Part shown: piece after piece, positions 8,557 to 18,984 of the stretch
Numbering within the stretch: the first letter of the stretch is position 1
Layout: every line of letters starts with the position of its first letter
Assembly (NCBI GenBank): GCA_937872925.1
Contig: CALMUT010000129.1
Span: 1-64,000, forward strand
Reading direction: 5' to 3'
Length of the DNA stretch: 64,000 nucleotides
Source: an uncultured Myxococcales bacterium
GTDB lineage: Bacteria; Myxococcota_A; Polyangia; Polyangiales; Polyangiaceae
The notes under the pieces: model-generated
What the model was told of the DNA's origin: nothing
Seen by the model: only the letters and a program-made list of their open reading frames with translations
Database searches by the model: none
Translations under genes and position numbers: made by a program

Positions 8557-8940
8557 TTACCGTTCGACGCGTGTGCAATGCGGACGTTGCGAGATCTTGC
8601 TCTCGTCTTGGGGGTCCACTTGATAGGCGACGCATGCTCCGGCTTCGCAGCGCGGAGGCGCGGAGATTTGGTTCGCGCACCCGTCGTTGCACTCTCGGAA
8701 GTCCGGTTCCTTCTCGGCTCGCGCGTACCAGCTCGCACTGACTGCGCCCCAGCGGCAGGAGTTGCTACAGTCCGCGTCGGTCTTGCAGTCGAAGCGTCGC
8801 GGATCGCGCAGCACCGGGTTCGGCGCGCTTGCCGTCGCTCGCGGCGCCGGGGCGGATGCCGGTGCCGTCGGGCTGGGAACCTTGTCGGGACAGCCCGCCA
8901 GAAGCGCCACCGACGTGAGGGCAACACCAAGTCGTTTCAT
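8557..8940 (-). CDS. Small Cys-rich predicted lipoprotein
   Basis: 127 residues. A clear lipoprotein signal (MKRLGVALTSVALLAGC) is followed by an Ala/Pro/Thr-rich linker to about residue 40. The rest carries eight Cys in a pattern (DCKTDADCSNSC, then ECNDGCANQ, then CEAGAC) suggesting a disulfide-stabilised extracytoplasmic module. Similar Cys-rich modules occur in many myxobacterial lipoproteins. Function unknown. It lies 14 bp downstream of the end of nothing coding on its own strand; its nearest same-strand upstream neighbour is the barrel-like protein that ends at 8955. Confidence 0.7.
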   Translation of the reverse strand: MKRLGVALTSVALLAGCPDKVPSPTAPASAPAPRATASAPNPVLRDPRRFDCKTDADCSNSCRWGAVSASWYARAEKEPDFRECNDGCANQISAPPRCEAGACVAYQVDPQDESKISQRPHCTRVER

Positions 8941-8954
8941 GGGGGTTCAGCAGT

Positions 8955-10022
8955 CTAAAACTCGACTCCCGCCGTTAGCATGAAGCGCGTGCCGGCAGAA
9001 CTGAGCGTTTCTTCCGCGGTGCCGGTCCCGGTCCCGGTGTCGCCTTCTACGCGCAGCGTGCGCACGCCGTAGTACTGGAACAACAAGCCCGCCCGTAGCC
9101 CCACGTTGCCAACGCTGAACAGTCCGCCACCTCCGACGCCGAAGGTGTAGCCGACGAACGGGCCGTCGCTGACGTCGCAGCTCGGGCACCTTGCTTTCAC
9201 GCTATCGATCGCGTCTTCCAAGTCCTTGCCAGGAAACAGGAACAGCGGTCCGCCCATGCCACGCAACGTCAGCGCTGTCGTCGGCGCTACGTCAAAGACC
9301 CCTTCGCCAATGATCACGGCAGAGAGCTCGCTTCCGAACTTGGCATCACGGCTCGCGCCGTCGACCTTGACCTTCGCCGACGGCAAGAACAGCAAGCCGC
9401 CACCCAAGCGAAACTGCGGAGACACATGACCGAGGAGGTCTGCGCCCAGCGCAAATTCGGATTCTTCGTCGTAGTCGTCCGCCACCCGCGTGTACGTGCA
9501 CGCGGAGCCGCTGCATTCACTCTCCAACTCCCCGCCACCCGCAAAGATGAAGCCCGCGTACAGTCCGAAGACCATCCCTGAGCGTGGCGGAGGCGGAGGC
9601 GGCGGTGGAGCTGCTGGCGCGCCCCAGGGTTGCGGTTGACCGGGTTGCATGGGCTGCCCCGGTTGACCGGGCTGCATGGGCTGTCCCGGTTGCATGGGTT
9701 GTGCGGGCTGCATGGGTTGTCCGGGCGGCATGGGCTGTCCCGGCTGCATGGGCTGCCCCGGTTGCATGGGTTGCCCCGGTTGCATGGGTTGCCCGGGTTG
9801 CGGCTGCATGGGTTGCCCGGGTTGCGGCTGCGTGGGTTGTCCGGGCTGCGGCTGCGCCCCGGGGGCTGGTTGTCCCGGCTGGGGCGCAGGCTGTCCCGGT
9901 TGGGTTGGCTGTCCGGGTTGTGGAACCGGCTCGGGATCCGCGCCCTGCGCAAAGGTCGGAGTTGCGAGGACCGTCACGAATGCGGCGCTCGCAGCGCACG
10001 CCAAACTCATCGAAGTTCGCAT
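8955..10022 (-). CDS. Secreted outer-membrane-type protein with Pro/Gln/Gly/Met repeats
   Basis: About 355 residues from the ATG at 10022 ([27 protein letters not shown]), a classical signal peptide with cleavage after TFA or AQG. The longer open frame to 10106 adds a non-signal extension. Residues about 30-140 are a low-complexity [11 protein letters not shown] repeat, a likely extended spacer. The C-terminal 210 residues alternate Gly, aromatic and hydrophobic residues ([33 protein letters not shown]) and end [13 protein letters not shown]. The terminal Phe is typical of outer-membrane beta-barrels. An outer-membrane protein with a periplasmic or surface spacer is likely; its role is unknown. 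Confidence 0.75.
   Translation of the reverse strand: MRTSMSLACAASAAFVTVLATPTFAQGADPEPVPQPGQPTQPGQPAPQPGQPAPGAQPQPGQPTQPQPGQPMQPQPGQPMQPGQPMQPGQPMQPGQPMPPGQPMQPAQPMQPGQPMQPGQPGQPMQPGQPQPWGAPAAPPPPPPPPRSGMVFGLYAGFIFAGGGELESECSGSACTYTRVADDYDEESEFALGADLLGHVSPQFRLGGGLLFLPSAKVKVDGASRDAKFGSELSAVIIGEGVFDVAPTTALTLRGMGGPLFLFPGKDLEDAIDSVKARCPSCDVSDGPFVGYTFGVGGGGLFSVGNVGLRAGLLFQYYGVRTLRVEGDTGTGTGTAEETLSSAGTRFMLTAGVEF
9640..9940. repeat. Coding low-complexity repeat (QPGQPM units)
   Basis: Many tandem copies of 15- to 18-bp units encode the Gln-Pro-Gly-Gln-Pro-Met repeat of the overlapping minus-strand gene. On the plus strand they read as TGCATGGGTTGTCCGGGC-type units. Copy number and exact sequence vary along the array. 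Confidence 0.75.
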
Positions 10023-10306
10023 TGTGCACCGAATACCAAGCGTGAAGTGCCACGGCAACGGGCGGACGGCGCGTCGCCTAAACGGCGCCGACGGCGTCGC
10101 GTGCACGGCGGGCAGCGCGTTGGGTAACCGGCGCGGACAGCGTGTCGTGAATCGCGAGTGCAGTTGTGCAGAATCTGCCCAATCGATCGTTCAGCTTGTG
10201 TGCAAACTCGGCTTCTTGCGTCAACGAGACGTTGCCCATGGGTCCTCGTAGCGCTGGTGATGTTGCGCCACGACTGCGATAGTCTTGGAGTGCTTTGGGG
10301 GTGGCG

Positions 10307-13300
10307 ATGGACGAGGTAGAGGCCGCAACAGCCGCATTCGAGGAAATCAGAGAGCTGCTGAATCATCCAGAGCTGGCTCCGGATCCCGAGCGGGCGGACT
10401 GGCGAGAGCGCAGCGTGCAGTTGGACGAAGTGGTCGCCGGCATGCAAACGCTGCTGCAACGCCTGGAGCCCGTGATGGCCCAGAGCGAAGAGGAAGCGGC
10501 GCAATGGGGATCTGCAGCGGTGGGCGTTGCGTGGCGTGCCGCCGGGCTGCTGCACGCCGGAGGTCGCGGCACGCAGGCCCGCGAGGTCCTGACGAAGTGT
10601 GAACCACTGCCCTGCGACGACGAAGACCGCGCTCTGCTGGCTGCGGGTCGGAGCGAAATCGTCTCCCTCACGCGGTTGGCCAAGGTCTACTGGCTGTGGG
10701 CGAACGACCGCATCCCCGAGGCGCAGACCCTGGCTCGGTCGTTCAAAGAGCAGCCGTTCTCCATCTTGGCGCAGCGTGTGCTGGAGATCCCAGATGCCAT
10801 CAAAGCTGCGCCAACGATGTTCACTTGGAACGGCTGTGGCCTCTCGATCTACGGCTCGCGGGATGCATGGGCCGACGGCTCATTCGTCACGACGCGCTAC
10901 GTGACCCTCGTGTTCTTGCCGATCATCCCCGTGGACGCGTACCGCGTATTCGACTGCGGCGGTGGCAGCTACAGTTTTGTCGGCAAGGTGCCGCTGAAGT
11001 CCGCCTGGCGCGTATGGCAAATCGCGGTCGCCGCCCTCGTCGTGGTCGGCGGCTTGGGCTGGGGAGTTTCCGAGTATCTCAGCTCACCGTCCCGGCAGAT
11101 CGCCGTGGCGCTCTCGGCATTGCAGAAGAACGACGCGAAGGATCCGGCGGCACGTGAAGAACTCATTCGCAGCTATCAGGATGTGATTGGCGAGTGGGAA
11201 GGCAAAGTGAACCACGTGGCGTTACAGCCCGCGGCGGAGGCCGTTGCACGCCTCGCCTTGGAGGGCGTTCCGGAGCCCTTCGGGCCTGCGCATGTGGACG
11301 CCGGCATTGCGGCGCTGGCACAGGTTGCGGCGCTGCCGGAAGATCTGCGCGAAGGCGTTGTGTCCAAGCGCGTCGTTGCGCGGGTTGAGGCCTGGCTGCA
11401 GAGCCTGGGGAGCGGGAGCGAGTCAAACGCCGTGCTGGCGCTGCGACTCGCGGCGGCGGCGCCGGACGCGATGGGCGCGGCAGATGCCAAAACCTACTTG
11501 GACAAAAAGGAGGCGCTCGAACTCGCGTTTGCGGATCGGATGTCGAAAGACTTTCCCGCTGCCGCGGTGCGCATCACTGCGGGGCTGCTGCAACGCCCAG
11601 AAGCGCTCGCCAAAACCTCTGCTCTATTCGAAACCATCGCAGACGAGCCTTCTTTGCTGCTCGAACTCGAACCCGAAATCAAGAGCTTTGCCGCTGTTGC
11701 TCAAGGCTCGGCTACAGCAAGGAAGCTGGAGCAAGCCTTAGCGGATGCCAAGTCGCTCACGGAAACCGAAGAGAGAAAAGCGCTGCTCGCTGAGCCGGAA
11801 GAAAAGGCGCTTCGGGAAGCGTCGGCCCAGGCCCCAAAGGATCAGGGACTGGCGGTTGCACTGGCAGAGTTGTTGATTGGCCAGGGCGAAGCGGCGAAGG
11901 CGAAAGAGGTGCTCCGGCCTTTGGGTACACCGGGGCGCATGGTGCTCTCCGCGCAGCTGGCGTTGGTGCGGGCGCACGTCGAGCTAGGAGAGGACTCAGC
12001 GGCGGAAGGCATGCTCACACGCATGCTGGCGGTGCGCCTACCGGCGTATGAGGCCGCGGCCAGCGCATACTCCCGCTTGATACGCGTGCGGCGGGATCAG
12101 TACTTCGACGACGTGAACTCGGACAACATCTCCGAAGCCCTGAAAAGGCGTCTCGAAGCGGTGCCGGAAGCGGACCGTCTGGGCAGCTTCAACGAGTGGA
12201 TCTCGGAGCAGCTGGAGGCAGATCCGGTCGTGACCGAGGCGCGAGAACGGTTCACCCGCATGTCGGACGTCGTGCCGGTTGCCATCATGCTCGGTACTGT
12301 CAACTTGAGGCGCGCCAGCAATGCAACGGGCAGCGAACGTCAGGATCTACTGGCCGCCGCTGAGCGGGCCTTCTTGGCCATCCAGGGCGCGGGCGCGGGA
12401 TACGCCAGTTACCACTTGGGCTTGGGACAGGTGTACCACCGCCTTGGCAAGACCGAAGATGGCGAGGCAGAACTCGGTGCGCTCTTGGAGAAAAGCGATC
12501 CCGATCTGAGCCTGGACGTGGCGCGCGCCTATCGGGAGCTCGGGATGGAGTCGCGCACTCGCGAGGTATGCAAACAGGTCTTTGATGCCGGTGACGAAAG
12601 CACCAAGCAAAAGGCGGCGATCCTGCTTTCGCTGATCGCCCGGACGCGGGCAGAGCGCGTCGAGTGGCTTCGCCGTGCCGACCAGAAGGACGACTTCGTG
12701 CGTACTGGATTGCTGTCGGCAGAAGGCGACGCGCTCTTGGCCCAGGGCAAGTTGGAGGAGGCCGACGCGAAGTTTGCAGTCACTGTGGCCGGGTACGAGA
12801 AGAATGCGACGCTGATTGGTTCTGCTGCGAACAACGCGGCACTGGCCCTCGGTAGCCGCTACGAATGCACTGGCGACCGGCGCCACATCGATCGAGCTGT
12901 CGTGCTGATGGAGCGTGCGCGTGGGCTCGCTCCGGACAACGCCGTGATGCAGATCAACACGGCCGGACTCCTAGAGCACCGCGGGCTTGTGAAGGTGCTG
13001 TCGGGCTTCGTCGACGAACGGGCGACCCGACTCGATACCTACGACGCGCAGAGTGTTACGGATGCAATGCTGGGCGGTCCGCTGCGCGAGCGCGTCCTGG
13101 CGGCGTTGAAGGCTTCACCGGACATCCGTCGCGCTTTGGATGTGCGTCGTCAAGTTGAGGTGCTCAGTCCCGGCGCCGCGCATGCCTACCTGGGACAGTC
13201 CGACTGGTTCGAGCGGCTGGAAGACCGACCGGCGCTCTCGGCGCTGCGGGATCGCCTGGCGGCAGTGAAATCCATCGATGCGGAAGCGTCGCTGGCAGAA

Positions 13301-13960
13301 CGAAAGCGTTTCGTTGCTGGAGAACTCGATGCGGAGCGCAAGGAAACTCTGCTGGGCTCGTTGGAGCGCGCCAAGTTGCTGCAAGCGCCCCGCAATACCG
13401 GCGGCGACAAGAAGTCGCTCGCCGTCTTGCGCTTCTTGGAAGCTGGCACCCGCCGCGGGCTGTCGACCTTGGCCAAAGCCAGCGAAGCCGAAGAACACGC
13501 GCGCCTGGAAGTAGAAGCACTACGTAATGCGGACGAACTGTGGCCTGAGCTAGGCGCACGGCGCTTGTTGGTTCCAGCGCTTTTGCGCGTTGCCCTGCTA
13601 CGCACTCAAGCCAAGTCGCCGGCGCTGCTGCCCGACTTGCACGTGCAGCTTCGAGAGCTCGATGCAGAATCCGTGCTCGTCAAGTTGTGTCGAGACCAAT
13701 CGGTGTCGGCCCTTGCCGCCCTGGCGGCAGAGCCACAACTTGCGGAAGTCCTGACCCTGCGCAAGGAGCAGGCGCAAGCGCATCCCCGTCTAGTGGACTT
13801 CGCCGTGGCGAAGGCCCTAGACGATTCCGCGCTACTTGATCTTGCGAAGCCGGCCCTGAAGTCGAGTAGGGCGCTGGTCATCGAAATCGACGAGCGCGTT
13901 ATCCCAACGGGCCTGGCCAAAGCGCGCGTGCTTGGGCTCGCTTGGGCGCGGACGCTCTAG
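10307..13960 (+). CDS. Large single-span membrane TPR protein
   Basis: 1217 residues from the ATG at 10307, preceded by GGGGGTGG. In-frame TTG (10295) and GTG (10301) also exist. Residues about 170-220 form a small domain (NGCGLSIYGSRDAWADGSFVTTRYVTLVFLPIIPVDAYRV) of the kind found next to membrane segments. One transmembrane helix follows (WQIAVAALVVVGGLGWGV, near residue 240). The remaining 950 residues are Ala/Leu/Glu-rich helices with TPR character, for example YHLGLGQVYHRLGKTEDGEAELGALLEKSDPDLSLDVARAYRELGM read in segments. There are no catalytic motifs. A scaffold for protein complexes at the membrane is inferred. It converges with the gluconolactonase-like gene, leaving 13 bp between stops. 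Confidence 0.8.
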   Translation: MDEVEAATAAFEEIRELLNHPELAPDPERADWRERSVQLDEVVAGMQTLLQRLEPVMAQSEEEAAQWGSAAVGVAWRAAGLLHAGGRGTQAREVLTKCEPLPCDDEDRALLAAGRSEIVSLTRLAKVYWLWANDRIPEAQTLARSFKEQPFSILAQRVLEIPDAIKAAPTMFTWNGCGLSIYGSRDAWADGSFVTTRYVTLVFLPIIPVDAYRVFDCGGGSYSFVGKVPLKSAWRVWQIAVAALVVVGGLGWGVSEYLSSPSRQIAVALSALQKNDAKDPAAREELIRSYQDVIGEWEGKVNHVALQPAAEAVARLALEGVPEPFGPAHVDAGIAALAQVAALPEDLREGVVSKRVVARVEAWLQSLGSGSESNAVLALRLAAAAPDAMGAADAKTYLDKKEALELAFADRMSKDFPAAAVRITAGLLQRPEALAKTSALFETIADEPSLLLELEPEIKSFAAVAQGSATARKLEQALADAKSLTETEERKALLAEPEEKALREASAQAPKDQGLAVALAELLIGQGEAAKAKEVLRPLGTPGRMVLSAQLALVRAHVELGEDSAAEGMLTRMLAVRLPAYEAAASAYSRLIRVRRDQYFDDVNSDNISEALKRRLEAVPEADRLGSFNEWISEQLEADPVVTEARERFTRMSDVVPVAIMLGTVNLRRASNATGSERQDLLAAAERAFLAIQGAGAGYASYHLGLGQVYHRLGKTEDGEAELGALLEKSDPDLSLDVARAYRELGMESRTREVCKQVFDAGDESTKQKAAILLSLIARTRAERVEWLRRADQKDDFVRTGLLSAEGDALLAQGKLEEADAKFAVTVAGYEKNATLIGSAANNAALALGSRYECTGDRRHIDRAVVLMERARGLAPDNAVMQINTAGLLEHRGLVKVLSGFVDERATRLDTYDAQSVTDAMLGGPLRERVLAALKASPDIRRALDVRRQVEVLSPGAAHAYLGQSDWFERLEDRPALSALRDRLAAVKSIDAEASLAERKRFVAGELDAERKETLLGSLERAKLLQAPRNTGGDKKSLAVLRFLEAGTRRGLSTLAKASEAEEHARLEVEALRNADELWPELGARRLLVPALLRVALLRTQAKSPALLPDLHVQLRELDAESVLVKLCRDQSVSALAALAAEPQLAEVLTLRKEQAQAHPRLVDFAVAKALDDSALLDLAKPALKSSRALVIEIDERVIPTGLAKARVLGLAWARTL

Positions 13961-13973
13961 ACGAAACGCAGCG

Positions 13974-15062
13974 CTAAGGTTTGCCAGGTACATTCAGCAC
14001 GACGCTGTAGAGCGACTTTCGTGCCGTGATGTAGAGCGTCTTGCGATCGCTGCCCCCGAAGGTGCAGTTGGCGGGTTGCTCGGGGACTTTCAAGGTGTCG
14101 TGCAGCGTGCCGCTTGGGGTGTAGACCTCGACGCCGGCGCTGGTGGTGATGTAGAGGTAGCCTTGGTCGTCGACAGCCATGCCGTCCGGGCCGTTGGACG
14201 TGTCCATGAGTTTTTTGGGTGGGTCGGTGCTGCCGTCATTTTTGACGGGGTGGCTGCGCACGTAGTGCTGCTCGGAGTCAGTGACATAGAGCGTCTTTTC
14301 ATCCGGCGAGAGCGCGATGCCGTTGGGGCGGAACATGTCGCTACTCACGAGGTGCAAGGTTTGGCTCGGGTCGATGCGGAACACGCCCTGAAAACCTAGG
14401 ACGTTCGGATTGCCGCCGTAGGGCGGATCTGTGAAGTAGATCGTGCCGTCGCTGCGCACGATCACGTCGTTGGGCGAGTTGAGTTGCTTGCCGGTATAGG
14501 TCGTGGCCAGGGGGCTGACCTGCCCACCTGCCGCAGTACGCGACACCCGACGACCCGCATGTTCGCATGCGATAAGCAGCCCCTGGGTGTCGACGCCGAG
14601 CCCGTTGGCTTGACCACTGGGCTCGCGGAACACCGTGACCGTTGTGGACGGTGGCGTCAGCTCGTGAATGCGGCTGTTGGGGATGTCGGTGAACAAGAGC
14701 TTGCCCGTCGCCGCCATCCACACTGGGCCTTCGGTGAAGTTGAACCCGCCGGCGACCTTCTGCACGGCGCTGACGCCCTGAGTGGGATCTACGAATGGCG
14801 CACCGCTGCTGCCTCCGCTGCCCGCACTCGCGCCGCTGCCCGCCGCGCCCCCAGTGGCCACGCCCGCTGTGCCGCCGCTGCCGAGGCCGCCACTCCCGCC
14901 GGTGTTGGCGCCAGCGCTGGCACCGCTTCCGGCGCTTCCGGCGCTTCCGCTGCTGCCCGCGGCGCCGCCGGTCGCCGTTGATGCGGCGTCGTCGCTGCCG
15001 CAGGCGCAGAGCAGCGCCAGTGCCACGAGTGGAGAGAAAAGGGATCGCAACATGAACATCAT
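13974..15062 (-). CDS. SMP-30/gluconolactonase-like lipoprotein
   Basis: About 362 residues from the ATG at 15062; in-frame ATGs at 15059 and 15053 are alternatives. The signal ends LALLCAC and the Cys is lipidated. A Gly/Ala/Ser tether of about 80 residues follows. The catalytic part is a six-bladed beta-propeller of the SMP-30/gluconolactonase/LRE type, with metal-ligand positions visible: Glu in FNFTEGPVW, Asn in QLNSPNDVIV and Asp in LYVTDSEQHYV. Such enzymes hydrolyse lactones such as gluconolactone, or related esters. Attachment outside the cytoplasm suggests action on extracellular sugars. The substrate is not predictable. Confidence 0.85.
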   Translation of the reverse strand: MMFMLRSLFSPLVALALLCACGSDDAASTATGGAAGSSGSAGSAGSGASAGANTGGSGGLGSGGTAGVATGGAAGSGASAGSGGSSGAPFVDPTQGVSAVQKVAGGFNFTEGPVWMAATGKLLFTDIPNSRIHELTPPSTTVTVFREPSGQANGLGVDTQGLLIACEHAGRRVSRTAAGGQVSPLATTYTGKQLNSPNDVIVRSDGTIYFTDPPYGGNPNVLGFQGVFRIDPSQTLHLVSSDMFRPNGIALSPDEKTLYVTDSEQHYVRSHPVKNDGSTDPPKKLMDTSNGPDGMAVDDQGYLYITTSAGVEVYTPSGTLHDTLKVPEQPANCTFGGSDRKTLYITARKSLYSVVLNVPGKP

Positions 15063-15237
15063 TCGCACCTTAGCAGTGTTGTCTGAGCCGACGCCCGGTC
15101 CGCGCAACTTTGCCGCATGGAGCGCTGCGCTTCTTCTTCTGCACGTTCCGCAGTCTATCAGGTGTCAACACAGCGGCAATTCGCCGATGCGGACCGATCG
15201 AATGCGCGTGCAGCGGTTCCAGCGTCGCCCGCAGTGG

Positions 15238-16854
15238 TCATGGCTTTGATGAGTTCTGCAGCGCTCGCGAGGCGCTTGTCCGATCCGGCTTGCCGAGGCG
15301 GGTTCGGGGCAACTCACCGACGATGCAGTACACGCGCGGCAACTTGAAGCCGGCAAGTTCATGAGCCGCGGCACCCAGCACGGCTTCGGCATCCACGCCG
15401 GACTCGAGCACCAAGAGTGCCCCAACTCGCTGACCCCACTCCGCGTCAGGCACACCACAGACCAGGGCGTCGCGCACGCCGGTCGCTTGGCGCAGTGCGT
15501 TTTCGACCTCGAGGGGCTGCACGTTTTCTCCGCCCGTCACGATCACGTCGTCGCTGCGTCCCAGTACATAAAGCCGTCCTGAGTCGTCGGTGCTTCCCAG
15601 GTCGCCGGTATCGAACCAAGCGTTCGGCGCCAACTCGGCTTCTCCGACGTACCCACGCATGCGCATGGGGCCGCGCACCAAGATGGGCCCCGCTCTCGAT
15701 TTGTACCCACCCCGGGGTGGGTCACTTTGTCGGCGGGTTGCGCGGTGAGTTGCGTCATCGTCTTCGTCGCTTCCGCCAATGCGTACTTCCACGCCGCCGA
15801 GGGGAACCCCGGAGTCCGCGCCGCCGAGGGGAACCCCGGAGTCCGAGCCGCCGAGGGGAACCCCGGAGTCCACGCCTTGGGGAACCCCGGAGTCCGAGCC
15901 GCCGAGGGGAACCCCGGAGTCCGGGCCGCCGAGGGGAACCCCGGAGTCGGCGACGCCCCCGCCCGCGCTGCGTGGATCTTGCGCATCGCTTGGGCGTTGC
16001 GTCGTGATTTGTGATGCCATCTCCGTGCAGCCGTAGGTAGCGAGCACGCGCAGCTTGCGTGCGCGGGCTTCCTGTCGGAGCGCCGGGTCGAACGCCGCAC
16101 CGCCGACCAAGATCACGCGCAGCTGCGTTAGCGCCGCGCTGCGGGGATGCCGCATCAGGGTTGAGAGCATGGTCGGCACCACCGACAGCAGCGTCGCGCG
16201 CTTGGTCTCGATGGCGTGGAACACAGCGTCCGGGTCGAAGCTGGGCAAGACCACGATGGGCTTTCGTGCGACGAGACAGCGCGTCACGATCGACAGCCCA
16301 CCGACGTGCGCCAGGGGTATGCATAAGAGCCAGCGATCGTCGGCTTGAAAACCCAGGTGCGCATTGCTGGCAAGGGCGGCGGCGAGCAGCGCGTGATGAT
16401 CCAAGACGGCAAGCTTGGGCGCGCCACTCGTGCCCGATGTCGCGATCAACGCGGCAGGAGCGCCGCGATAGCCCGCGGCCAGCTTGATCAGCGCGTCCGC
16501 TTCCCTCGAAGTGAGCTTCGGGTGCAGTGGCAAGAACGTGCGCCTTGCTTCGAGAGCTGCGAGCACCTGGACGAGGGTCTCCAGTTCCGTCTGCACCCGG
16601 AAGTGCCATACGGCTTCGCCATCCGCCGCTTCGCCCCGCGCGGGCTCCGCCGAGCCGCGCCGAGCCACTCCGGGTGTGCCGTCGCCGCTGGGAACTACGC
16701 CGCCGCGCCGCGCCGTTGCCAGCGCGAGTTCCGCGAGCTCCGCGAACGGCAGCAGCCGCGGTCCGCTAACCAACGCGAGGCGATCCGGCGCTTCGAGGGC
16801 TGCTGCGTGCACGCTCAGGGACGCGACCGCGCCCGGACTCAGCTCGCCGTCCAT
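15238..16854 (-). CDS. menE: o-succinylbenzoate-CoA ligase MenE with repeat insertion
   Basis: 538 residues, longer than the usual 450-490. It activates o-succinylbenzoate with ATP and CoA to OSB-CoA in menaquinone synthesis. ANL-superfamily motifs are present: P-loop ALIATSGTSGAPKLA (near residue 135), VLATYGCTEMAS (near 270), WFDTGDLG, GRSDDVIVTGGENV and the catalytic C-terminal Lys in RTRLGKPDR. Between YGCTEMAS and the VRGP strand are two insertions. One is six copies of DSGVPLGG-x (residues about 302-354). The other is a charged stretch ending KSRAG (about 361-388). Both lie in a surface loop of the N-terminal domain, so activity may survive. The start at 16854 overlaps the end of menC by 16 bp. 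Last gene of the men operon. Confidence 0.9.
   Translation of the reverse strand: MDGELSPGAVASLSVHAAALEAPDRLALVSGPRLLPFAELAELALATARRGGVVPSGDGTPGVARRGSAEPARGEAADGEAVWHFRVQTELETLVQVLAALEARRTFLPLHPKLTSREADALIKLAAGYRGAPAALIATSGTSGAPKLAVLDHHALLAAALASNAHLGFQADDRWLLCIPLAHVGGLSIVTRCLVARKPIVVLPSFDPDAVFHAIETKRATLLSVVPTMLSTLMRHPRSAALTQLRVILVGGAAFDPALRQEARARKLRVLATYGCTEMASQITTQRPSDAQDPRSAGGGVADSGVPLGGPDSGVPLGGSDSGVPQGVDSGVPLGGSDSGVPLGGADSGVPLGGVEVRIGGSDEDDDATHRATRRQSDPPRGGYKSRAGPILVRGPMRMRGYVGEAELAPNAWFDTGDLGSTDDSGRLYVLGRSDDVIVTGGENVQPLEVENALRQATGVRDALVCGVPDAEWGQRVGALLVLESGVDAEAVLGAAAHELAGFKLPRVYCIVGELPRTRLGKPDRTSASRALQNSSKP
15705..15722. repeat. 18-bp perfect palindrome inside menE
   Basis: ACCCACCCCGGGGTGGGT is a perfect inverted repeat within the second, charged insertion of menE. 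It could form a hairpin in DNA or mRNA. It may mark a small inserted palindromic element. Confidence 0.7.
15794..15948. repeat. 27-bp coding tandem repeat inside menE (6 copies)
   Basis: Six tandem copies of a 27-bp unit (one copy 24 bp) encode DSGVPLGG plus one variable residue on the minus strand. The last copy runs straight into VEVRI, the conserved loop of acyl-CoA ligases. The unit therefore appears derived from the gene's own sequence. Confidence 0.85.
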
Positions 16855-17954
16855 AGCTCCTCACCGAGCGTGACGCCGTGGCCGTGCACCGCGGCAGCAT
16901 CGACTTGTAGAGCGTCGCCCACGGCCGCATCTGGCAGCTGGGGTACGCGCGCCGAAGGAAACGCGCTCAGGGCGCCGTGTAGGTCCAGTCCGGCTGCCTC
17001 TGCGGCGTCATTTTCAAGGGCGAGGGCCAGTTCGGCACATGCCGCCAGGGCGACCGGCCCCTCGAAGGCGTGCGTCACGATACAGCGTTTGCCGCCTCGC
17101 GCCGCGAGGGTTGCCAAGGACAGGCAGCGTGTCACACCGCCCAGCAACGTTGGTTTGAGCACCACGCCGCTGGCCGCGGACTTTTCGATGAGCGCGCCGC
17201 GCAGATCCGCTTGTAGCAGAGACTCATCCACAAACCATGGCACAGCGCACTCGCCGAGATCGAGCAGCGCTGCTCCGCGGGTCGGCTCTTCCACGAGCTC
17301 CAGTTCAGCGCGCTGGTAACACGCAAGCGCGTCGCGAGCGGCAGCGACGTCGAGACCGCCGTTGAGATCCAGGCGCAGCCGTAGCGGAGAACCACAGGCC
17401 CGGCGCACCTCGATCAGACGCGAGGCTTCGACGTCGGGATCGCGCCCGGTCGCTTTGAATTTCAAGTGGCGCGCGCCGCGTGCGACGGCACGCTCCGCTC
17501 GCTGCAAAATGTCTCCGTCGTCCAGGTGTCCCACCAGCACGCTACGCGGGCCACTAATCCGTGTGCCCAGCAACTGCCCCAGAGCGACGCCCCGCCGGCG
17601 CCCGAGGGCGTCGAGCAAGGCCGTCTCCAGCGCAAAGCGCGCGCTTGGGGAACTCAGCTCAAATTCGTCGCAGAGCCGCGCGACGTCCTCTGCGCTCTCC
17701 GGCAGCTCCCCCAGATGGCCCAGCGCTCGGAGTTCTTGCCGCGCGCCGTCGGCAGTGTCCGTTGCCCAGCTATCTCCCGCGGAGCGCGCGTCGGCTCCGA
17801 AGCCCGGCAGCGGCGAAGCTTCCCCCAGCCCAAGCAGAGTCTCCCCGTTGAAAAGTCCGGCGAGCAGTCCGTCTCGGCGCGTCCAACCGCTTTGCGCGCT
17901 GATGGCGCCCGATGTGGCGCCGCCGACGGCGATCACGCGCAGCGATAGTGGCAT
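16839..17954 (-). CDS. menC: o-succinylbenzoate synthase MenC
   Basis: 371 residues. It dehydrates SHCHC to o-succinylbenzoate. It belongs to the enolase superfamily and all catalytic positions are visible: KFK in HLKFKATG (catalytic Lys), metal ligands Asp in LRLDLNGG, Glu in LVEEPT and Asp in WFVDES, and the second Lys in VVLKPTLLGG. The N-terminal capping domain is Gly/Ala-rich. It lies between menA, 52 bp upstream, and menE, which it overlaps by 16 bp, fitting a single transcript. Confidence 0.92.
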   Translation of the reverse strand: MPLSLRVIAVGGATSGAISAQSGWTRRDGLLAGLFNGETLLGLGEASPLPGFGADARSAGDSWATDTADGARQELRALGHLGELPESAEDVARLCDEFELSSPSARFALETALLDALGRRRGVALGQLLGTRISGPRSVLVGHLDDGDILQRAERAVARGARHLKFKATGRDPDVEASRLIEVRRACGSPLRLRLDLNGGLDVAAARDALACYQRAELELVEEPTRGAALLDLGECAVPWFVDESLLQADLRGALIEKSAASGVVLKPTLLGGVTRCLSLATLAARGGKRCIVTHAFEGPVALAACAELALALENDAAEAAGLDLHGALSAFPSARVPQLPDAAVGDALQVDAAAVHGHGVTLGEELWTAS

Positions 17955-18006
17955 CTACGCCTCTTCGCCGATCTCTGCGGCGACCCGGCACAACGCGCGC
18001 GTCATT

Positions 18007-18966
<960 letters not shown>

Positions 18967-18984
18967 GCGAACGATGACGCGCGC

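Noticed and set aside
15794-15948. CRISPR or binding-site array
   Set aside because: Direct 27-bp repeats without spacers, in frame with menE and translated as DSGVPLGG units.
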